Shown here: positions 44,236 through 55,999 of the stretch, piece by piece
Layout: every line of letters begins with the position of its first letter
Numbering within the stretch: position 1 is the first letter of the stretch
NCBI RefSeq assembly: GCF_030936135.1
Contig: NC_082594.1
Location: 57,137,815-57,201,814 of the forward strand
Reading direction: 5' to 3'
Length of the DNA: 64,000 nucleotides
Source: Gavia stellata
Lineage: Eukaryota > Chordata > Aves > Gaviiformes > Gaviidae
Translations under genes and position numbers: made by a program
Notes under the pieces: generated by a model
Told to the model about the DNA's origin: nothing
Databases searched by the model: none
Seen by the model: the letters and a program-made list of their open reading frames with translations, nothing else

Positions 44236-46142
44236 CAGGCAACCGAAGAAGAGTACAAGGATCTCATTAGGTCATGCAGACAGGGAATTAGAAAGGCAAA
44301 AGCCCAGCTAGAGCTCAACCTGGCCATGGTCGTAAGGGATAACAAAAAATGTTTTTAAAAATATATTAACAACAAAAAGAGAGCCAAGGAGAATCTCCAT
44401 CCTTTACTGGATGCAGGGGCGAATATTGTCACGAAGGATGAGGAAAAGGCTGAGGTACTTAATGCCTTCTTTGCCTCAGTCTTTAACAGCCACACCAGGT
44501 ATCCTCAGGGTATTCAGCTCCCTGAGCTGGAAGACAAGGATGGAGAGCAAAATAAACTTCCCGTGACGCAGGAGGAAGCAGTTAACGACCTGCTATGCCA
44601 CCTGGACATTCACAAGTCTATGGGGCCTGATGGCATCCACCCAAGGGTGCTGAGGGAGCTGGCAGAGGAGCTTGCCAAGTCACTCTCCATCATTTATCAA
44701 CAGTCCTGGTTAACAGGGGAGGTCCCAGACAACTGGAGGATTGCCAACGTGACACCTGTCTACAAGAGGGGCCGGAAGGAGGATCCAGGGAACTACAGGC
44801 CTGTCAGCCTGACCTCGGTGCCAGGGAAGATTATGGAGAGGTTCATCTTGAGGGCGCTCACAGGACACGTGCAGGACAACCAAGGGATCAGGCCTAGCCA
44901 GCACGGGTTCATGAAAGGCAGGTCCTGCTTGACCAACCTGATCTCCTTCTATGACCAGGTGACCCGCCTGGTGGGTGAGGGAAAGGCTGTGGATGTTGTC
45001 TACCTGGACTTTAGTAAAGCCTCCGACACTGTCTCCCACAGTATTCTCCTGGAGAAGCTGGTGGCTCATTGCTTAGACAGGTACACTCTTCGCTGGGTAA
45101 AAAACTGGCTGGACAGCCGAGCCCAGAGAGTTGTGGTGAATGGAGTGAAATCCAGTTGGCGGCCGGTCACAAGCGGAGTCCCCCGGGGCTCAGTTTTGGG
45201 GACGGTCTTGTTTAATATATTTATCGATGATCTGGATGAGGGGATTGAGTGCTCCCTCAGCAAGTTTGCAGACGACACCAGGTTGGGCAGGAGTGTTGAT
45301 CTGCTGGAGGGTAGGAAGGCTCTGCAGAGGGATCTGGACAGGCTGGATCGACGGGCCGAGGCCAATTGGATGAGGTTCAACAAGGCCAAGTGCCGGGTCC
45401 TGCACTTGGGTCACAACAACCCCAGGCAAGGCTACAGGCTTGCGGACGAGTGGCTGGAAAGCTGCCCTGCAGAATAGATCCTGGGGGTGTTGATTGACAG
45501 CCGGCTGAAGATGAGCCAGCAGTGTGCCCAGGTGGCCAAGAAGGCCAACGGCATCCTGGCCTGTATCAGAAACAGTGTGGCCAGCAGGAGTAGGGAGGTG
45601 ATCGTGCCCCTGTACTCAGCGCTGGTGAGGCCGCACCTCGAATACTGTGTTCAGTTTTGGGCCCCTCACTACAAGAAGGACATTGAGGTGCTGGAGCGTG
45701 TCCAGAGAAGGGCGACAAAGCTGGTGAGGGGTCTGGAGCACAAGTCTTATGAGGAACGGCTGAGGGAACTGGGGTTGTTCAGTCTGGAGAAGAGGAGGCT
45801 GAGGGGAGACCTCATCGCTCTCTACAACTACCTGAAAGGAGGTTGTAGAGAGGTGGGTGTTGGTCTCTTCTCCCAAGTGACGAGTGACAGGACAAGAGGA
45901 AATGGCTTCAAGTTGTGCCAGGGGAGGTTTAGACTGGATATTAGGAAAAATTTCTTTACTGAGAGAATGGTGAAGCATTGGAACAGGCTGCCCACAGAGT
46001 CACCATCACTGGAGGTGTTCAAGGAACGTGTGGACGAGGCATTGCAGGACATGGTTTAATGGGCATGGTGGTGTTGGGTTGATGGTTGGACTTGATGATC
46101 TTACAGGTCCTTTCCAACCTCAATGATTCTGTGATTCTGTGA
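44236..46142 (+). mobile_element. CR1 LINE, 5'-truncated (copy 3, longest)
   Basis: This is the longest CR1 copy, about 1.9 kb, with the linker before reverse transcriptase, most of that domain (open frame 44563-45477) and the ORF2 C-terminal region (45487-46059). Visible motifs: [40 protein letters not shown] and KFADDTRLG. The catalytic FADD is kept, but the box-A Phe is Ser (KASD). A TAG at 45475-45477 breaks the frame. It ends in ATTCTGTG repeats. The copy cannot move by itself. Confidence 0.94.
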
Positions 46143-47396
46143 TCATACTGCATACCTAAATGAGGTTTACTGGATGTTCAGGAAATAAAGTCAGAAATCT
46201 TTTAGTCAAGAGACAAAAACAAATCTTTCCTACCAAGAAACCAAATTTTCAATCCAAAGAGAAGGAAATTTTACTACGTATCAGACTGAGTAACATTTAC
46301 TCACTGCTGAGAGGCAGGCAAGACAGTAACAAACATCAGGTGCAGAAACTGCCTGCAGGGACAAGGAGGGGACTTCTGAGGACCTGAAGGAGGAGGAGGA
46401 GGAGCATCTCATCTGAGGAACACCTGAACTTGTTAAAACTCTCAGAAAGCCTATGGAAAATGCCAGGCACAGCAAGTTAGTCCCACCACTGTCAGAAATA
46501 CCAGATAGAGGTATTTCAAAGTAAAGCTTTAAGCTTCTTCGTTATTTGTCATGTTCTGTGGTTGCACGTTGTTGCAGCTTGCAGCAGAGCTATGATGTGT
46601 GGTACGCCTCTTGCTGAGCTGCTCCTTCTGCTCCAGTTTTCATTCACTTAAAACTCAGTAGCCAAGGATGGTCATGGAAAAAGCACGAGAACCAAACTGA
46701 CCAGATTTTGAATATTGAAACCACATTGTAAAATGTGAGTTTTCCTCTCAATCCCTGTGAGGTGTCAACTTCAGTATGTGATGGTAATTTAAAAAAAACA
46801 TATGTAACCACACATGTAGTGGCAGAGAAGTTTCCCAGTTGCAGAGAAGGAGCCTTGCGACTAAAACATAAAGGCTCATTTAAACAGACATGGAAGCAGC
46901 CTGGATCTGCTTCCTAGCAGGGGGTTCAACTTGAGGGAACAACCTAATAGAAAAATAAATGGAAATGGAGAAGCTTGCTGTCAAGAAGTAACCTAGAAAG
47001 CAGCAACACTAACAAAAAATGGTGTAAAGAAGATAAAGCTGAATGAAAAATGCCTGAATATTGTGCAACATAAAAGCAATAAAGCAACAACCCTCGGGGT
47101 TGCTTTGCACCCAAAACCTGCCAAATCACATTAGAAACCTGCATCAAGCCTGCAAAACCAATCAGACAGAAGTTAAAAAATACCAGAATTAAGGTTATCT
47201 CTTAATTTTATCTTCTTCTTCCACATAAGACCCAAGGCCTTATTCAGTGTGTGCTATCCAAATCCCATACCGAACAAAAATGAGATTTTCTTCTCAATGT
47301 CCTAAGGCTACCACCCTTAGTATTTCAGTGCTCCACAGAATTTCTGCTTAACATCACAAAACCTCAAAACCTGAGAAGGGAATTGCTATTACAGGT
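46143..47396. other. Intergenic spacer between CR1 copies 3 and 4
   Basis: AT-rich; nothing recognised apart from the AT-only stretch at its right edge. Confidence 0.5.
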
Positions 47397-47445
47397 AATA
47401 TTATATTAATAACATAATATACTAATATATAATATATTAATATTT
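47397..47445. repeat. AT-only, partly palindromic stretch
   Basis: About 50 bases made only of A and T apart from one C or G, with repeated TAATAT and ATATTA in both directions, directly abutting the 5' truncation point of CR1 copy 4. It may be the insertion target or a slipped junction product. Confidence 0.6.
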
Positions 47446-48910
47446 GATCCGGGGAACTACAGGCCTGACCTGTCAGCCTGACCTCGGTGCCAGGGAAGAT
47501 TATGGAGAGGCTCATCTTGAGGGCGCTCACAGGACACGTGCAGGACAACCAAGGGATCAGGCCCAGCCAGCACGGGTTCCTGAAAGGCAGGTCCTGCTTG
47601 ACCAACCTGATCTCCTTCTATGACCAGGTGACCCGCCTAGTGGATGAGGGAAAGGCTGTTGACGTTGTCTACCTGGACTTCAGCAAAGCCTTCGACACTG
47701 TCTCCCACAGTATTCTCCTGGAGAAGCTGGCGACTCATGGCTTAGACAGGTGCACTCTTTGCTGGGTAAAAAACTGGCTGGATGGCCGAGCCCAGAGAGT
47801 TGTGGTGAATGGAGTGAAATCCAGTTGGCGGTCGGTCACAAGCGGAGTCCCCCAGGGCTCAGTTTTGGGGACGGTCTTGTTTAATATATTTATCGATGAT
47901 CTGGATGAGGGGATTGAGTGCTCCCTCAGCAAGTTTGCAGAAGACACCAAGTTGGGCGGGAGTATTGATCTGCTGGAGGGTAGGAAGGCTCTGCAGAGGG
48001 ATCTGGACAGGCTGGATCGATGGGCCCAGGCCAATTGGATGAGGTTCAACAAGGCCAAGTGCCGGGTCCTGCACTTGGGTCACAACAACCCCAGGCAACG
48101 CTAAAGGCTTGCGGACGAGTGGCTGGAAAGCTGCCCTGCAGAATAGATCCTGGGGGTGTTGATTGACAGCCAGCTGAAGATGAGCCAGCAGTGTGCCCAG
48201 GTGGCCAAGAAGGCCAACGGCATCCTGGCCTGTATCAGATATAGTGTGGCCAGCAGGAGTAGGGAGGTGATCGTGGCCCTGTACTCGGCTCTGGTGAGGC
48301 CGCACCTCGAATCCTGTGTTCAGCTTTGGGCCCCTCACTACAAGAAGGACATTGAAGTGCTGGAGGGTGTCCAGAGAAGGGCGACGAAGCTGGTGAGGGG
48401 TCTGGAGCACAAGTCTTATGAGGAGCGGCTGAGGGAGCTGGGGTTGTTTAGCCTGGAGAAGAGGAGGCTGAGGGGAGACCTCATCGCTCTCTACAACTAC
48501 CTGAAAGGGGGTTGCAGAGAGGTGGGTGTTGGTGTCTTCTCCCAAGTGACGAGTGACAGGACAAGAGGAAATGGCCTCAAGTTGCGCCAGGGGAGATTCA
48601 GACTGGATATTAGGAAAAAGTTCTTTACTGAGAGAGTAGTGAAACATTGGAATAGGCTGCCCAGGGAGGTAGTGGAGTCACCCTCCCTGGAGGTATTCAA
48701 GGAGCGTGTGGATGTGGCATTGTGGGATGTGGCTTGATGGGCATGGTGCTGTGTGGTGTGGGTCGGTTGTTTTGGTGTGGGTTGTGGTGTGTTTTGTGGG
48801 TGGTTTGTGGGGGTTTTTTTGGTTTTGGTTTTGGTTTTGGTTTTTTTTATGGTTGGACTTGATGATCTTACAGGTCTTTTCCAACCTTAGTGATTCTGTG
48901 ATTCTCTGAT
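47446..48910 (+). mobile_element. CR1 LINE, 5'-truncated (copy 4)
   Basis: It begins at the NYRPVSL region, right next to an AT-only stretch, and runs to an ATTCTGTG-type tail. A 5-base insertion near 47470 shifts the frame. Box A is intact (YLDFSKAFD) but the catalytic box reads FAED in place of FADD. Stops occur at 48102-48104 and at the GAATAG shared with copy 3. A GT-rich run is inserted or expanded at 48747-48850, just before the tail. Confidence 0.93.
48747..48850 (+). repeat. GT-rich, then GGTTTT, simple repeat in the CR1 3' end
   Basis: In copies 2 and 3, GGGCATGGTGGTGTTGGGTT leads straight to GATGGTTGGACTTGATG. In copy 4 about 80-90 extra bases rich in G and T separate these blocks, closing with four GGTTTT units. 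The minus strand is correspondingly A/C-rich. It looks like expansion of the short GGTGGTGTTGGG seed. Confidence 0.8.
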
Positions 48911-50379
48911 TATCCTTAGCTTTAAAAATAGAAATTTCAGACATTACTACAGCACATAACTGTCATACATCCACGTGCCTGGGCACTCCTACTGAAAATC
49001 AGACACTTTCAGAGGGCAAGAGTGACCCACACCTTTCCTAGCCCTCGGGGAACTCAGTGGCAGAGGGGACCCAACCTCCGGTGTAGCACTGAGAGGGTAC
49101 AGCCAGGTTGCTACCTAAAAGCAGTCTTGGGGTCACATCCTGGGCCCCCAGCTGAGAGATCCTGGCTGGCTGGTGTCTGCTCTGCGCGGGGCTGGTCCCT
49201 CCATAGCAAATCTTGGAAAGAGTTGGCTATCGGGGCACTAATGCACAAGCCGAGCAGACAGTCAGAGGTCCAATATCCAAGCTTGCTCCATGACTCTTTT
49301 TTATTCAGCAGTATGGAAATGGCCAAAAAGGAAACAGTCAGTCTTTCTTTTGCCTCTTTGATTACACATCTGCAGGAAATTAATACCTTCCTAATTCATT
49401 ACCAAAGCACCGCTTAAGTCTTTGATGAATAATTAAAAGTTCTTTGAAAAAAAAGTATTAATTCCTGATATCACCCGCACAAAAGTACAGATGAGAAGTC
49501 ACAAGTAATCTTCATTTTAACTTTTCCCTCTGTCCCTCAGTAATCAAGGGTGCAGTCTTAACATTCTTTCAAAAGCTTAAAAAAATCTTTAGGAAAAATA
49601 GTAATATAAGCAGTTATACTATACCTTACCTGTCTTAGTAGTAGGGGTCTAAGTAACACTTCTCCTGTTTGTACTAATAGGATATTCATCAGCAGTGAGT
49701 GCTCCTTGTATCGCACATGCAATTCAGCAGCAACGCTTGATGTGATGCTGTGATTAAAAAAGGACCAGTGATCCCTTTCCATGAATAGATGAAGTACTGC
49801 TGAAGAGAAGAAAGGAGCTGATTTACCGCTGTTTTGCACTGATGACACCATTACCTTTTTCTGTGCATTGTTCTGGTGTCAGTATACTAAAAAGGTTACA
49901 GAAAAATTACCTGAAAGTAGGAGGAAGTGTCTTAAAATGAGAGACTCAAAGAGTTTGATTTCTTTGGTTTATCAAAACAAAGCTGGGTGTTGACTTGACG
50001 GCTTCATGATGACCAAACACCAGGTACTGAGAAGATGGTTGATCTAACACAGAAAAGGCTTAACAGAAATAATAGCTAGAATTTAACAGAGGACAGATCC
50101 AAATTAAAGTAAGGAATATATTTGGAACAGTTGCAACAAAATACCGAGAGAACTAATGAATTTTCTGTCTCCTCATGTCTTCAAACCAAAACCAGATGCC
50201 TTCCTTAAAAATATGCTTTGGAAAAATCCAAGTGATTTTTCCCAACTTAAAAGTAAAGAAAGGATCGGGGGAAATACATGAACGGTAAAGATTAGGTGAC
50301 ATTAATTACCAGAGTTTCTTGAAGCTATTCCTTAGCCTTTCGCTGAACCAGAAGTAGTTTCAGCTATCTGTTGACAGCA
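48911..50379. other. Intergenic spacer right of CR1 copy 4
   Basis: No exon, RNA gene or repeat recognised. Confidence 0.5.
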
Positions 50380-51560
50380 GAGGAATAGTGAGGTCCAGGA
50401 ATTTTCACCTCCACTCCAGATTTTGGCAAGAAGCAATCTCTAATTCTTCTGTCTCTGCCTCTGTCCCCATCCTCCAGAGAGCCTCTCTCCCTCCCTGCCC
50501 CTACCCTCCCACCACAGCCGCTCCTCCCCGCACGGTTTCGCTTTCTCTTCTGGTGCGCGTCCCTTCATCTATAGGGAGCGGCAGGTGAAGGGAAGGGCAG
50601 AGAAGGGACTGGAAATGAAGCTTTTTGCTCTCCGTTCTTCCACCATAAATAAGAAGCTTAAACTTAGAAGAGGAAAAAAGGGAAACTGGAAGGCAAACCC
50701 TCCCAGACGCTGCATTTCCAGTTGCCGGGGAGGACTCAGGCACACGCACTGTTGGGTAGGTGCGAGCTGCAGGGCGTTTCTGTGATTTCATGGCTCGCTC
50801 TCCGGCGTGTCCTCCTCTCTTCTGCAGCACCAAGCACTGGAAGAGAGGACAGGGAGGCTCAACGGCTCATTCCCTCCCGCCTCCGTCGCAAATCGCCTCT
50901 GCGCGGTTTTTTCATGTGCATGCCATGCGTACGAAACGCGGGCTCACCAAAGGTTGCCGCTTGGCTGGGCTGTTGTAGATTGGTTTTGTCCCTACGAGGC
51001 TCTGCAGAGCGGTACCTGTGCATCCAGGCCACTGCCTGGCAAGCGTCAACTCGCACACTCAGCAGAGGTAAAATGGCGTCATCTCCCTGAATCCCACCGT
51101 CGGAAATGCCTCCGCTGCTTTTTTTTCTTTTTTAAAAAAAAATAAGCTGGGGAAGACAACCAGACATTTCATGCCCAGCAGTCGAAAGCCCTGGCAGAGC
51201 GATCGGGGTGGGGCAGTCAGCAGAGCGCTCTGCTCCGCACGAATGCTCATGCATGACATGTACGACGTGACGCGCACGGTGACAAACGATGTGTCACGAG
51301 CCACACGGTCGCTACCAGCTCGACAGTGCAGCCCCCCGGCCACGGCTGGGGCTGGGGCTGGGGCCGGGGCCGGGCCGACAGCCTGGCGGCCCGCACAAGC
51401 GGCGGGCGCGGGCACTCCCACCCGCGCCGGGCAGGATCAGGCAGCAGCGCCGTGGGACGGGCAGGAGCAGGCAGGGCCGGGCCGGGTGTTAGAAGGCGCC
51501 CAGAGCCCGCAGGGCGGCGGCGGCAGCTGCCGCGCGCCACCTCCCGAGCAGGGCCGGAAA
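50380..51560. other. GC- and CpG-rich block next to the tRNA gene
   Basis: The surroundings are AT-rich, but here GC rises sharply and CpG is frequent, above all at 51180-51560. That part includes GGGGCTGGGGCCGGGGCC-type runs. Open frames in it (for example 51171-51671 plus and 51059-51421 minus) overlap on both strands and look like a by-product of GC content. It may be an unmethylated island kept by tRNA transcription, or an unannotated promoter. No TATA box, start exon or recognisable product is seen. Confidence 0.6.
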
Positions 51561-51578
51561 AAGGAAGAAAAAGCTTTC

Positions 51579-51651
51579 TGCCGAAACCCGGGATCGAACC
51601 AGGGACCTTTAGATCTTCAGTCTAACGCTCTCCCAACTGAGCTATTTCGGC
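51579..51651 (-). tRNA. tRNA-Phe (anticodon GAA)
   Basis: Reading the minus strand from 51651, the 73 bases begin GCCGAAATAGCTCAGTTGGG and fold as a full cloverleaf. The acceptor arm GCCGAAA pairs with TTTCGGC, followed by discriminator A. The anticodon GAA is at 51618-51616, and the B box GGTTCGATCC is intact. There is no intron, and the last CCA is not encoded, as is normal in eukaryotes. A T5 run just downstream (plus 51567-51571) can stop RNA polymerase III. All stems are perfect, so this looks like a working gene, not a tRNA-derived repeat. It stands alone in the DCT-TGDS gap beside a CpG-dense block. Confidence 0.96.
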
Positions 51652-54501
51652 TGCTGTTTCAGTTTTTTTGAAGCGACACCACTAACGCGTCCTCCCCCAC
51701 CCATCACCTGGCCCGTATTTGTGTGTCATGATTCAAATAAGATCGATGGTATTACTCGTCCTGCAGTGCCGGATAGCATGGCTACCAGGAACGAACTGAC
51801 GACAGTCTTCACAAATAAATTTACGCCTTAAGGCCAAGGCAAATACAGCAATAACACCAAACTATATGTACATGGGCAGGCACGGTACATAACCCTACGT
51901 GCATTTGGTATCAGGATAAAGGTGTTTCGGCTGTGGCTCCCTGGATTATTCAGGGGGTAACAAGAACTAGAATATTCAAGAGCATTAAATTGGGAATATT
52001 TTTGCTTCAGTTTTCAGGAACTTTATTTTGAAGTGTGACAAATTCTGTACAGAGTTGACGTACCACAAGTGAACATGCATAGAAAGGGCACCACCATCCT
52101 CATTTTTCCATGGTCTTGCTCGGAGACACACGTTCCACAGGGCAACATTATGTCTCTGCATACATCACAAAGCCTGACTAAGCACAGTTATAAAAAAAAA
52201 AAAAAACTTTATTCTCACATTGTGGGTTAGGCATTTATCTCAACAGGCAACTGTTAAATTGCACTCCTGTGGCTACAGGGGGAAGGCAGAGGATGCACAC
52301 GGGTGAGCACATCAGCACATGTGGCACTGCTGCTGGACGCTCACATCACAAGTTTTGTGCCCATGGCCCTAGAAAAAGGTCCCTGCGACAGCATCCCCTA
52401 TTTGTGCTCCCTGCATGCTGTGTGGGGAGAAACAGGGCTTCGCAAGATTGCCCACTGCTTCTCCCTCCTGCTAGCCAAAAAAAGCCAAACTAACCTCTCT
52501 CTCCTCCACAGTAATAGAGGAGTTTAACAAATCCTTCCTTTTTTCCAATGTGGAAAAAGCAGCATTTTCCCCAACTAGCCCTGTGAATATTTAGTGACAT
52601 ACACCCCCCCAGTTCCGTTCACTTTCAGAGTATATTTTTCCTCAATTTGTCCTACTTTTGGAAAGTCTTTTGTGAGCAACCACTGTTCTTCCGGAACTGA
52701 TGTATTTTCAGAAGTCAAACATATTTCAGAAGTCAAAATGCTGAGGACTGGGCCAGCAGTTACTTAGTGACTGAAAACAAAAACTCTTTAACAAAAAAAA
52801 TTCAGTTAGGGAGAGGTTAAAGAAAAAAACCATACCATTGTACTAAAGAGGTATGCTAACAACTACTGATACAAAAATCTCATTCTCATGATTTTCCATT
52901 GCCACTGGCAATGACTGTTTTGCTGAGAAATCATGAATGTAATCACTTAATGAGCATGTCTCCTACCGATGCAGCTAACAATCTTGTGATCCTTGGTGCC
53001 GATAAACTCCAAATGTGTGATGACATGCATAGAAATCAAAACACTATTGACTTTAGAGTTTTCATACATTACCGCAAACATCAGAGCTACTATGAACCAA
53101 CAGGTTATTCTAATTTTTAGTATTTTTAGAAACTCTTGTTTTGACAGGTAAAATGGAAATGGCAATGGAAATAAAAACCAAAGGTAATGCAAAACAAAAA
53201 CAAAAGGATGATTCAGTCTCAGATATACTGTATGTAATAAAACAGCCACTTTTTTCCCCCAACAAAACTTGGGCTTTTTTTGCATCAAAGTTCCTCTTAC
53301 TGAGAAGTAGAAACATATTAGCATTTCATGGCTATTTAAAGAACGTAGGAACAGAGTTTTAGCAAAATGGAGCATTCCAAGTCCAGTCGAAGCTATTCAC
53401 AACTTTCTCCTAACGGGAAACCAAATTTGTGCTATTTTGTACCCCTCCAGAAGAGTGTGGAGGGAAAAAGAACACCAACCACCACATTTTTTTTCTCCCA
53501 CAACCACCTCCTCTATCTAGTAAAGGATAGGGTGGACAAAGAAAAGCTATTTTCTAGTCAGTCATATGCTGATAACGTAAACCAGCCTCAACCACAGCTG
53601 GGACCCCTTAATGCCAAGCAGCATGCAAACGTAAGCAAGCAGGTGCCAAGGTCAGACCAAAGAGCCTCGGAGAAAGCAAGGATTATCTCCACCACACAAA
53701 CTGGAACTGATACACACACACAAAGGCCCCACCGGCCACGACTCGCAGAGCAGGCGGACTGCCAAGAGCCCTGCCTCAGCTGCCCACTTCACCGTTTTCC
53801 AAATTCTGTCAGCGGCTGCTTGCAAGGGACATGCTGAGTGGCAGGCCTGGTATGAGAAGTTAATTGGGTAGCAATGGTGGTTTGCCCCAATGCACAAGGG
53901 ATTTCAGGAGCTGCTTCCTGAAGATCTGATCCAACCCACAACAACAATCTCAAAGAGAGATGCAGAACTGACAGCTGTCCCCAAATCATTTCCCAAGTGT
54001 GCGCCTCTCATCTGTGATGCAACCTGGAGAGAAACCCTTCACCGAACGCCAGCCCTTCTCCTTTAGAAAGCTTTAGCAATTTAAGTGACATACACATTTA
54101 TTCCATTTATTTTTTTATTGGTGTAACCTCAATTTGTTCTGTGACAGAAACTTTGAGAAAAGTGGACTGAAAGATTGCTGTGTTCACAGTATTTTACATC
54201 ACTACCTTTGCCTTCTGCAGAAATCCTTCTTCCTATCTTCCAAGAAAGAACAGTGAGAAATAAAGCTAAAAGCTTTATACTTCTCCACATTAACACTTCA
54301 CTAGTGGATCCTTTGTCCTTTTCTTCCTACAGAAGCCAGAAGGTTAATGGCAAAATAAGCTGTTTTCAACAGTAAAAAGACTTTTCCCTGTGAAAGGAAT
54401 GCTCCTAGCCAAGCACTCACCTGCTAAGGCAACCTGATCTACAGCAAAGTAGCTCAAAGTAAAAGCCTCCTAATATTTTTTAATTTTTTTTTTTTAAATG
54501 T

Positions 54502-54522
54502 GTGTATATATATATATATATA
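54502..54522. repeat. GT/AT microsatellite
   Basis: GTGTGTATATATATATATAT and flanking TA units. Similar short TA runs occur at about 1066-1082 and 3941-3957. Confidence 0.8.
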
Positions 54523-55993
54523 AAAAGTAGGAACCCCAAGCCAAAAATCTCAAACACTTGGAAGGATTAAATCTTCAAAAACATTTAAATAAACTAGAAC
54601 AGTTGCCACTAAAAATTAATAGATCCTTTTGAAAAACCCATTCCCAGTAATACCACTTGTTTGGACAATCACATAAATGTCAAAACTTCCATTTTCAGCA
54701 CCTAAACATTCAAAACAACTTTCAAAAGATCTATTCAATAAACCAATCACACTCTACTGCTTTTTTTTCTGTGTATTTCTGATCTGATAACACTATCACA
54801 CATTAACTGATTTTTAATATTCCAAAGACACTGTACCTATTTGTAAGTTTTAAAATAATAATCTCTATTCCTAAAATTAAAGAAACATCACATAACCAGT
54901 ATTCCAGCATAAGCAGATGTGAAAGATACACACTTTCATGCAGCTCACCCACAGCAGCTGCCACAGCAAGCACAAATACAGCTAAAAGAGGTCTTTTGGA
55001 GTACTTCAGCTATTTCTGGTATTGACTTTTGAAAAATACAAAATGCGTTTTTCCTTACAATGTATTGTAAGGAAGCTGTATCTCAAGAAAATATAAAAAT
55101 TAAGAAAATATTTGAATGTTACCAGCAATCCGTGTCTGACAATGAAATCTAAGCGATTCATCAGTAGAAGCTTAAGTATCTGATAAGCCAAGTATTCTAA
55201 TAGACTAGTACATACTAAGTCCTGTAACTTCTGTCCTTCCCAAATGGAGGTCTTGACTACCAAACCAAGTATCAGAAACCCAAAAAATGCAAGTGCAATG
55301 CAATTCTAGTATAGTAGTATTATCCCACTTTGTCACAGAAAACTCACCTTCAGCAACACATTCACAGACTTTAGAACACATCCTTGGTGCTAAGGTAAGC
55401 CTAGACGTTTACTGTTCAGCCTTCTTTTAAGATGACTCTTACCAACCGAGTGTGGCATTTTATCAACAGCACCATGCAATACACAAGAGGTATGATGAAG
55501 TTGGGAGCATTGTGGGTCCAAAGGCAGCACTACCTGTAGGCTATCTGGGTCAGTACTATGGAGTTTTATCTTCAGTTAATACCGAAACTCTAGCAAGGGC
55601 AGAGCTAAGGTAAATGCCCCAGGCTCTGTTCCTCCCGCACCTAGGGCGATGAGGAAAGAATTTCTGCACGTACTTGTGTTTTGAGAGTTAACTCCCAGTT
55701 TCTAAGAGACTTCAGAAGTCACAGCAATTTCTGAGTACACCACAGCATCCTAGCACTGTGCTTCTGCAGCTCCACCCAGGGGCAACAGAAGGGTCTGGGA
55801 CTGTGCCAAGTACAGAAGCTAAAGTGATAAAACCAAGAAGAGTTTTCCCTTCTATGTCTGCCACCTCCAAGCCAAAGAAGTGAAGATAGTTCTTCCTGTA
55901 TCCTGAAAAAATAAAGAAATATAAAAAAAAATCCCCACCACCTACTTTTTCAGCGTGTTTACTTAATTAAGAGAAACCAGTTACACTGTAACT

Positions 55994-55999
55994 TTTATT
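55994..55999 (-). terminator. Candidate TGDS polyadenylation signal
   Basis: AATAAA on the minus strand, about 1.02 kb past the TGDS stop and the nearest good hexamer I noticed on that strand. It would give a 3' UTR of about 1 kb. Use is not shown. Confidence 0.3.

Noticed and set aside
47859-48647. 262-codon minus-strand frame and similar minus-strand frames at 41.6, 45.1 and 45.6 kb
   Set aside because: These are antisense shadows of the CR1 ORF2 coding strand, repeated in the same place in each CR1 copy.
51059-51671. Long overlapping frames (166 and 120 codons) around the tRNA gene
   Set aside because: They are a product of high GC content, run through the tRNA on either strand and show no family motif.
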